Below, piece after piece: positions 62,101-64,000 of a stretch of 64,000 bases of DNA. The notes beneath the pieces are model-generated. The model did not search any database, was not told the DNA's origin, and was given only the letters and a program-made list of their open reading frames with translations. The DNA is from Littorina saxatilis (lineage: Eukaryota > Mollusca > Gastropoda > Littorinimorpha > Littorinidae), in contig NC_090251.1 in the NCBI RefSeq assembly GCF_037325665.1, positions 15,007,268-15,071,267 of the forward strand, written 5' to 3'. The stretch's first letter is position 1. Each line of letters opens with the position of its first letter. The translations under genes and the position numbers were made by a program.

Positions 62101-63848
62101 GTACGTGGGAGTTTCAGCCCACGAACGCAGAAGAAGAAGAAGAAGAAGACCTTGCTTTCTTGTTTTTTCTGTTCATAACCCCAGTAAATTTAGGTCCATT
62201 TTCAGACTCGCCCCCTTTGTAGGACCGGATTTTCTCCAAATTGTCTAGGTCTCAAAAGGGGGTTCCACTGTATCGACTATTACAGGCCCTTCAAAGCACG
62301 GTGGCTGACCCTAGACTGAACTTGGCACACATGCCATGAGTGGGATAAGGGTGGGGCCCTTCAAACCACAGTGGCTGACCCTAGACTGAACTTGGCACAC
62401 ATGCCATGAGTGGGATAAGGGTGGGGCCCTTCAAACCACAGTGGCTGACCCTAGACTGAACTTGGCACACATGCCATGAGTGGGATAAGGGTGGGGCCCT
62501 TCAAACCACAGTGGCTGACCCTAGACTGAACTTGGCACACATGCCATGAGTGGGATAAGGGTGGGGCCCTTCAAACCACAGTGGCTGACCCTAGACTGAA
62601 CTTGGCACACATGAATGAGTGGGATAAGGGTGGGGCCCTTCAAACCACAGTGGCTGACCCTAGACTCAACTTGGCACACATGCCATGAGTGGGATAAGGG
62701 TGGGGCCCTTCAAACCACAGTGGCTGACCCTAGACTCAACTTGGCACACATGCCATGAGTGGAATAAGGGTGGGGCCCTTCAAACCACAGTGGCTGACAC
62801 TAGACTCAACTTGGCACACATGCCATGAGTGGAATAAGGGTGGGGCCCTTCAAACCACAGTGGCTGACCCTAGACTCAACTTGGCACACATGCCATGAGT
62901 GGGATAAGGGTGGGGCCCTTCAAACCACAGTGGCTGACCCTAGACTCAACTTGGCACACATGCCATGAGTGGGATAAGGGTGGGGCCCTTCAAACCACAG
63001 TGGCTGACCCTAGACTCAACTTGGCACACATGCCATGAGTGGGATAAGGGTGGGGCCCTTCAAACCACAGTGGCTGACCCTAGACTGAACTTGGCACACA
63101 TGCCATGATTGGGATAAGGGTGGGGCCCTTCTAAGCACAGTGGCTGACCCTAGACTCAACTTGGCACACATGCCATGAGTGGAATAAGGGTGGGGCCCTT
63201 CAAACCACAGTGGCTGACCCTAGACTCAACTTGGCACACATGCCATGAGTGGGATAAGGGTGGGGCCCTTCAAACCACAGTGGCTGACCCTAGACTGAAC
63301 TTGGCACACATGCCATGAGTGGGATAAGGGTGGGGCCCTTCAAAGCACGGTGCCTGACCCTAGACTCAACTTGGCACACATGCCAGGAGTGGGATAAGGG
63401 TGGAAAGGAGGATTTAACTAAATCCGCTGTCACATTTTGTTGTAAAATCTGCTGGCCCAAGCCCTGATTCCAATTCATTATACCTTAATATTTTGTCTTT
63501 TTGACCAAAATATGACAGTTTAAACAGATTGTCATCGTTTTCCTAGATCACACAAACAGATCGAATGCAAACAAACATGCTCTCTTTTGTAGTCTCGGCC
63601 AAGGAAAGGAGGGAAATCCAGGGTTCAATCGATACATTAAAACCTATCACCACCCCAAAGAGGGCTACAATGTATTAGTGTAAAGACGTAGAAAAAAGCA
63701 CAAGCAACTCTGACACCACAGATGTATGTGACTCACGGAGTTCAGTTTCTGTTCCAGCTGGGCCATCTTAGCAAGGGCCAGACCTGCCCACGTGTCAATG
63801 CGCCTCGAGTTGAAGCACACGTCATAAGTGTAAAACTTCACCGCTTTC
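38785..63848 (-). CDS. CABIN1: CABIN1 (calcineurin-binding protein cabin-1), 3' thirteen exons
   Basis: CABIN1 is a large nuclear TPR protein. In vertebrates it binds HIRA and UBN1 in the histone H3.3 deposition complex and can inhibit calcineurin and MEF2. I read thirteen minus-strand exons: 63737-63848, 61447-61608, 56471-56680, 56179-56271, 49894-50042, 48963-49213, 48309-48439, 44730-46181, 44165-44275, 43574-43740, 41323-41545, 40980-41048 and 38785-39822. Each inner boundary has AG and GT, and every codon phase joins, giving 1388 codons and a stop. Diagnostic blocks resemble human CABIN1 from memory: [70 protein letters not shown] and [17 protein letters not shown]. The N-terminal part is outside the window. 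Human cabin-1 is about 2200 residues, so roughly the last 60 percent is here. Confidence 0.93.
39951..40231. repeat. (CT)n/(CCT)n pyrimidine tract
   Basis: About 280 bases almost purely C and T on the plus strand, in CABIN1 intron 12. Confidence 0.97.
40980..41048 (-). CDS. CABIN1: CABIN1 window exon 12
   Basis: There are 23 codons in phase 0, with acceptor tttcag and donor gtaagt. The peptide is [20 protein letters not shown] followed by QSL. It is too short to identify alone and is assigned from splice sites, phase and position. Confidence 0.85.
41083..41320. repeat. CT/CA microsatellite around a duplicated exon end
   Basis: CT and CA runs occupy nearly all of the 274-bp CABIN1 intron 11. 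Between them, 41217-41263 is a diverged copy of the end of CABIN1 exon 11 (reads [12 protein letters not shown]). Confidence 0.9.
41323..41545 (-). CDS. CABIN1: CABIN1 window exon 11
   Basis: One base completes Arg, then 74 codons end in phase 0. The acceptor is ttgacag. The donor gtgtgt lies inside a GT microsatellite. The peptide [20 protein letters not shown] and the end [10 protein letters not shown] match cabin-1 KYLRDADRQVL. A diverged copy of the 3' end lies downstream at about 41217-41263. Confidence 0.93.
41617..41946. mobile_element. Foldback element 1
   Basis: Inverted arms TAATATAAAGTTTCAAAAGT... and ...ACTTTTCAAACTTTATATTA are each about 50 bases long and include AAACTTTGATTTAATTAATA. 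Confidence 0.75.
41946..42277. mobile_element. Foldback element 2
   Basis: Inverted arms AAATTACATATTCTTACCCA and the complement of the sequence ending GGGTAAAGATATGTAATTT. It abuts element 1 directly, and both carry CCAACTCACATAGATAGC near an end. Confidence 0.7.
42562..43180. repeat. Dispersed repeat with a perfect 150-bp tandem duplication
   Basis: 42776-42925 and 42926-43075 appear identical. Each includes GGTCAAAGGTCAACGAAACC and GCTTTGATAGTTTCCGAGAA. The segment ends in GGCCGGCCGGACGGC-type sequence and TCTCAAGTGACTC. Confidence 0.8.
43190..43263. repeat. Large imperfect hairpin
   Basis: The left arm AAAAGAATTCTGTACTCCCC through CAAGGAC (43190-43220) pairs with the right arm 43233-43263 around a 12-base loop; about 27 of 31 positions pair. 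Confidence 0.75.
43436..43560. mobile_element. Short palindromic MITE, copy 2
   Basis: Contains GAAGTCGACTTCGCAAAGTC and the complementary GGTCGACTTCGCCCAATGAA. Same family as the copy at 5958. Lies in CABIN1 intron 10, close to exon 10. Confidence 0.6.
43574..43740 (-). CDS. CABIN1: CABIN1 window exon 10
   Basis: There are 55 codons plus two bases, with acceptor tgtgcag and donor gtaggt. The peptide contains [20 protein letters not shown] and [17 protein letters not shown], ending KKPPDQG. This is a near match to the human block [21 protein letters not shown]. Confidence 0.95.
44165..44275 (-). CDS. CABIN1: CABIN1 window exon 9
   Basis: There are 37 codons in phase 0, with acceptor gttgcag and donor gtgagt. 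The peptide [20 protein letters not shown] is followed by [17 protein letters not shown]. It matches the cabin-1 block NLQWARDVLLG through QQLQHMPAQGLF. Confidence 0.95.
44730..46181 (-). CDS. CABIN1: CABIN1 window exon 8, long acidic linker plus TPR start
   Basis: This 484-codon exon is in phase 0 at both ends, with acceptor ttttcag and donor gtaggt. Residues 1-430 are low-complexity (Ser, Glu, Lys, Pro) and probably disordered. They include a SUMO-interaction-like core VLIISSEDE near residues 168-176, followed by a likely bipartite nuclear signal with KRK near 184 and KRAR near 196. The last 45 residues return to conserved TPR sequence, [20 protein letters not shown] and [14 protein letters not shown], which fixes the gene identity. 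Confidence 0.95.
46617..46715. mobile_element. Short palindromic MITE, copy 3
   Basis: Contains TTAATTGAGCAAAGTCGACT and CTCAATTAAGGAAGGCC. Same family, more diverged. Lies in CABIN1 intron 7. Confidence 0.55.
46778..47987. mobile_element. pogo/Tigger-like element 1
   Basis: The ends CAGTGGAGTCCAGCTATAAC and the complement ending CCCGGACTCCACTG are inverted and flanked by TA. About 1.2 kb, no transposase. An internal block (46905-46990, TAATGAACCCTTCTTTTAAC) recurs inverted in element 2. Confidence 0.8.
48085..48170. mobile_element. Short palindromic MITE, copy 4
   Basis: Contains ACGAAGCTCACTGCACAATG and CGACTTCGTGAAGTCAACTT, then GGGCTCAAGTAAGG. Same family, partial. Confidence 0.5.
48170..48290. 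repeat. Three 40-bp tandem units
   Basis: The unit GGATCCCACCAGCATCCTGT then TTCCCTTTAGGCACAAGTAA is repeated three times, just downstream of CABIN1 exon 7. Confidence 0.9.
48309..48439 (-). CDS. CABIN1: CABIN1 window exon 7
   Basis: The exon is 131 bp: two bases completing a Gly codon, then 43 codons ending in phase 0 at donor gtcagt. The peptide [20 protein letters not shown] is followed by KLLLFDKQ. The 3' end with its donor is duplicated at about 46723-46764. Confidence 0.88.
48797..48893 (-). pseudogene. Partial copy of CABIN1 exon 6 3' end with donor-like site
   Basis: It reads [20 protein letters not shown] then QASER and continues into a GTGGGA sequence in place of the donor GTACGA. 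About 90 percent like the parent at 48945-49049. Confidence 0.8.
48963..49213 (-). CDS. CABIN1: CABIN1 window exon 6
   Basis: The exon is 251 bp, entering in phase 2 and leaving in phase 1, with acceptor tatcag and donor gtacga. It encodes a Ser/Thr/Glu-rich, probably disordered linker. [13 protein letters not shown] fits the human TPxDHDYxKCKK block. The 3' part of the exon and its donor are copied downstream at about 48797-48893. Confidence 0.88.
49293..49448. mobile_element. CAGTGGAACCCCC-family MITE, copy 4
   Basis: The ends CAGTGGAACCCCCCTTTTAA and the complement ending GGGAGGTTACACTG are inverted. Lies in CABIN1 intron 5. Confidence 0.82.
49894..50042 (-). CDS. CABIN1: CABIN1 window exon 5
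   Basis: There are 49 codons plus two bases, with acceptor ttgacag and donor gtgagt. The peptide [20 protein letters not shown] is followed by a segment ending [10 protein letters not shown]. It ends in phase 2, matched by the single first base of the next exon (which restores Met). Confidence 0.92.
50088..50507. mobile_element. TA-flanked TIR element at the edge of the 52-bp array
   Basis: The left end is CAGTTGAACCTGCC and the right end is the complement of CAGTGGTACCTGCAATG, with TA on each side. A related fragment lies at about 56360-56445 (GCAGTACCTCTCATGACCGG). Non-autonomous. Confidence 0.65.
50494..56003. repeat. 52-bp minisatellite, about 105 copies
   Basis: The unit is CACTGTAGCCACATACGCTG, CATACACTTAATGACACACA, then CCATACAGTTAC. 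Variants are GGTACC or GTTACC, CTGTAG or CAGTAC, and CATACCC or CATACAC. The last seven or so units (from about 55690) lack nine bases (GCTGCATAC), giving 43 bp. It fills most of CABIN1 intron 4. It is not coding: 52 is not a multiple of three and no long frame persists. Confidence 0.98.
56179..56271 (-). CDS. CABIN1: CABIN1 window exon 4
   Basis: There are 31 codons in phase 0, with acceptor aattacag and donor gtgatt. The peptide [20 protein letters not shown] then [11 protein letters not shown] closely follows the human block that begins AAxYLHED. It is separated from exon 3 by a 199-bp intron and from exon 5 by the 6.1-kb intron that holds the 52-bp array. Confidence 0.94.
56471..56680 (-). 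CDS. CABIN1: CABIN1 window exon 3
   Basis: There are exactly 70 codons in phase 0, with acceptor attgcag and donor gtgagg. The peptide runs from [18 protein letters not shown] to [14 protein letters not shown] and YLEHYKQ. The WLHHYMxGKV block is one of the most conserved stretches of cabin-1. Confidence 0.94.
56712..58128 (+). mobile_element. tRNA-headed SINE, split by an inserted element
   Basis: The head GGTGGCCGAGTGGTAACGCA (tRNA-Ser/Leu-like) starts at 56713. The body runs to 56867 and resumes at 57830, ending in an AT-rich tail near 58128. The two parts join smoothly if the 962-bp insertion is ignored. The flanks are two halves of the 43-bp minisatellite unit. Confidence 0.8.
56868..57829. 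mobile_element. TIR element inserted in the SINE
   Basis: Inverted ends CCAGACCTGGGAACCC at 56868 and its complement ending at 57829, with a 4-bp TGTA duplication on each side. The interior includes a stretch with CGGCTTATAAAAAGATGCGG and no transposase that I recognise. Non-autonomous; superfamily unknown. Confidence 0.82.
58129..60165. repeat. 43/29-bp minisatellite, interrupted
   Basis: The long unit (43 bp) is AAATTTATCAGCAATTTCAT, TACAGCGGAACTCTCCCCCC, ACC. The short unit (29 bp) lacks 14 bases between two CAGC copies. About 33 units in all. The array runs 58129-59368, is broken by the pogo-like element and ends with one unit at 60121-60165. A half unit also lies left of the SINE at 56691-56711. 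Confidence 0.97.
59369..60120. mobile_element. pogo/Tigger-like element 2
   Basis: The ends CAGTCGAACTCGCTTAAGAC and the complement ending GGTGGGTTCGACTG are inverted and flanked by TA. About 750 bp, non-autonomous, inserted in the 43-bp minisatellite. Confidence 0.85.
60166..60250. mobile_element. CAGTGGAACCCCC-family MITE fragment
   Basis: TAAGACTTTCTCCATTTCAA followed by GACACTGTTTTCTCAGAC matches the inside of the 33558 copy. It is squeezed between two minisatellites. Confidence 0.6.
60251..61197. repeat. 63-bp minisatellite with higher-order structure, 15 units
   Basis: The unit is GTGTATGGGGTGTCTGACAT, GTGGTAGCACCTTTGTAAAC, CTGGCAGCAGCTCCCCCTTT, GGG. Units fall into types by sequence after GTAGCACC. 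A four-unit block (252 bp) recurs three times, partly incomplete. The unit is a multiple of three without stops in several frames, so long ORFs on both strands are by-products. Confidence 0.97.
61330..61382 (-). pseudogene. Partial copy of CABIN1 exon 2
   Basis: 53 bases, two mismatches to 61460-61512. It reads [17 protein letters not shown] in the same frame. It has no acceptor next to it and no donor copy. Confidence 0.85.
61447..61608 (-). CDS. CABIN1: CABIN1 window exon 2
   Basis: There are 54 codons, phase 0 at both ends, with acceptor tttcag and donor gttagt. The peptide contains [12 protein letters not shown] and [20 protein letters not shown], a TPR-type repeat. A 53-bp inner segment of this exon (61460-61512) is duplicated in the downstream intron at 61330-61382. 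Confidence 0.92.
61721..62270. mobile_element. CAGTGGAACCCCC-family MITE, copy 5, split by a SINE
   Basis: The ends CAGTGGAAGAGCCCCTTTTA and the complement ending GGGGGTTCCACTG are flanked by TA (61719-61720, 62271-62272). The family A SINE sits inside. Confidence 0.85.
61766..62147 (+). mobile_element. tRNA-headed SINE, family A, copy 2
   Basis: Full-length copy with tRNA-like head, conserved core and GAA-repeat tail. A 9-bp target duplication GACCTTGCT lies at 61757-61765 and 62148-62156. It is inserted into a MITE (61721-62270). Confidence 0.92.
62283..63402. repeat. 70-bp minisatellite, 16 units
   Basis: The unit is GCCCTTCAAACCACAGTGGC, TGACCCTAGACTGAACTTGG, CACACATGCCATGAGTGGGA, TAAGGGTGGG. 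Point variants (CTGAAC or CTCAAC, GGGATAA or GGAATAA) are shared between neighbouring units. It lies in CABIN1 intron 1 of the window. Confidence 0.98.
63737..63848 (-). CDS. CABIN1: CABIN1 window exon 1
   Basis: The acceptor reads tttcag and the donor gtgagt. The first base completes a codon begun in an exon outside the window, then 37 codons follow and end in phase 0. The peptide [20 protein letters not shown] continues as [17 protein letters not shown], a TPR-like helical pair (alternating W, A and L positions). Confidence 0.9.
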
Positions 63849-64000
63849 CTGAAAGAACAAATGATTACACTGCTCACTGCATTTCATTAAAACCATAGGA
63901 GCTCTGGGGCAAGAAGCGCAGGTTTGCGAATGTTGTTTAGAATATTGTTTCAAGTACACACACACACACACGCTAAAATTGTTTGCATTCTGTTGTAGAA

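Overview
The window is nuclear DNA from an animal, most likely a gastropod mollusc. The evidence is spliced introns, tRNA-headed SINEs, very abundant CT/CA microsatellites, minisatellites and MITEs. The repeat families look molluscan to me, but this is from memory and I ran no database search. Coding sequence is only about 8-9 percent of the window. All confident protein genes lie on the minus strand, so they read from high to low coordinates.

Right half (63848 to 38785): thirteen consecutive exons of CABIN1 (calcineurin-binding protein cabin-1, a scaffold of the HIRA histone H3.3 chaperone complex). Every exon-exon phase joins, giving 1388 codons plus a stop. The N-terminal part lies beyond position 64000. 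The introns carry four large tandem arrays: 52-bp units at 50.5-56.0 kb, 43/29-bp units at 58.1-60.2 kb, 63-bp units at 60.25-61.2 kb and 70-bp units at 62.3-63.4 kb. They also carry SINEs, two pogo/Tigger-like elements, foldback elements and several partial copies of CABIN1 exon segments.

Middle (36630 to 25740): seven complete exons and one cut exon of BDP1, the B'' subunit of the RNA polymerase III initiation factor TFIIIB. The gene runs into a 200-base N gap at 25540-25739 in the middle of the SANT-domain region and is not recognised again to the left. A well-formed tRNA-Arg(ACG) gene lies on the opposite strand 600 bp upstream of the BDP1 start codon, between CABIN1 and BDP1. A Pol III gene therefore sits next to the gene for a Pol III factor. 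BDP1 intron 4 holds a layered stack of insertions: one small MITE split by a 4.2-kb TTAA-flanked element, which itself contains a 559-bp foldback, and by a second TTAA-flanked piggyBac-like element.

Left part (25.5 kb to 1): mostly repeats. It holds a full-length Tc1-like transposon with an open 336-codon transposase (16671-18196), SINEs, hAT-like nested MITEs, two opposed copies of a 0.9-kb repeat, a degenerate tandem array and many microsatellites. The only convincing host coding sequence is one 311-codon acidic exon at 3717-4649 with repeated NPLYD motifs, whose gene I could not identify. No LTR or retroviral element, rRNA or CRISPR array was seen.
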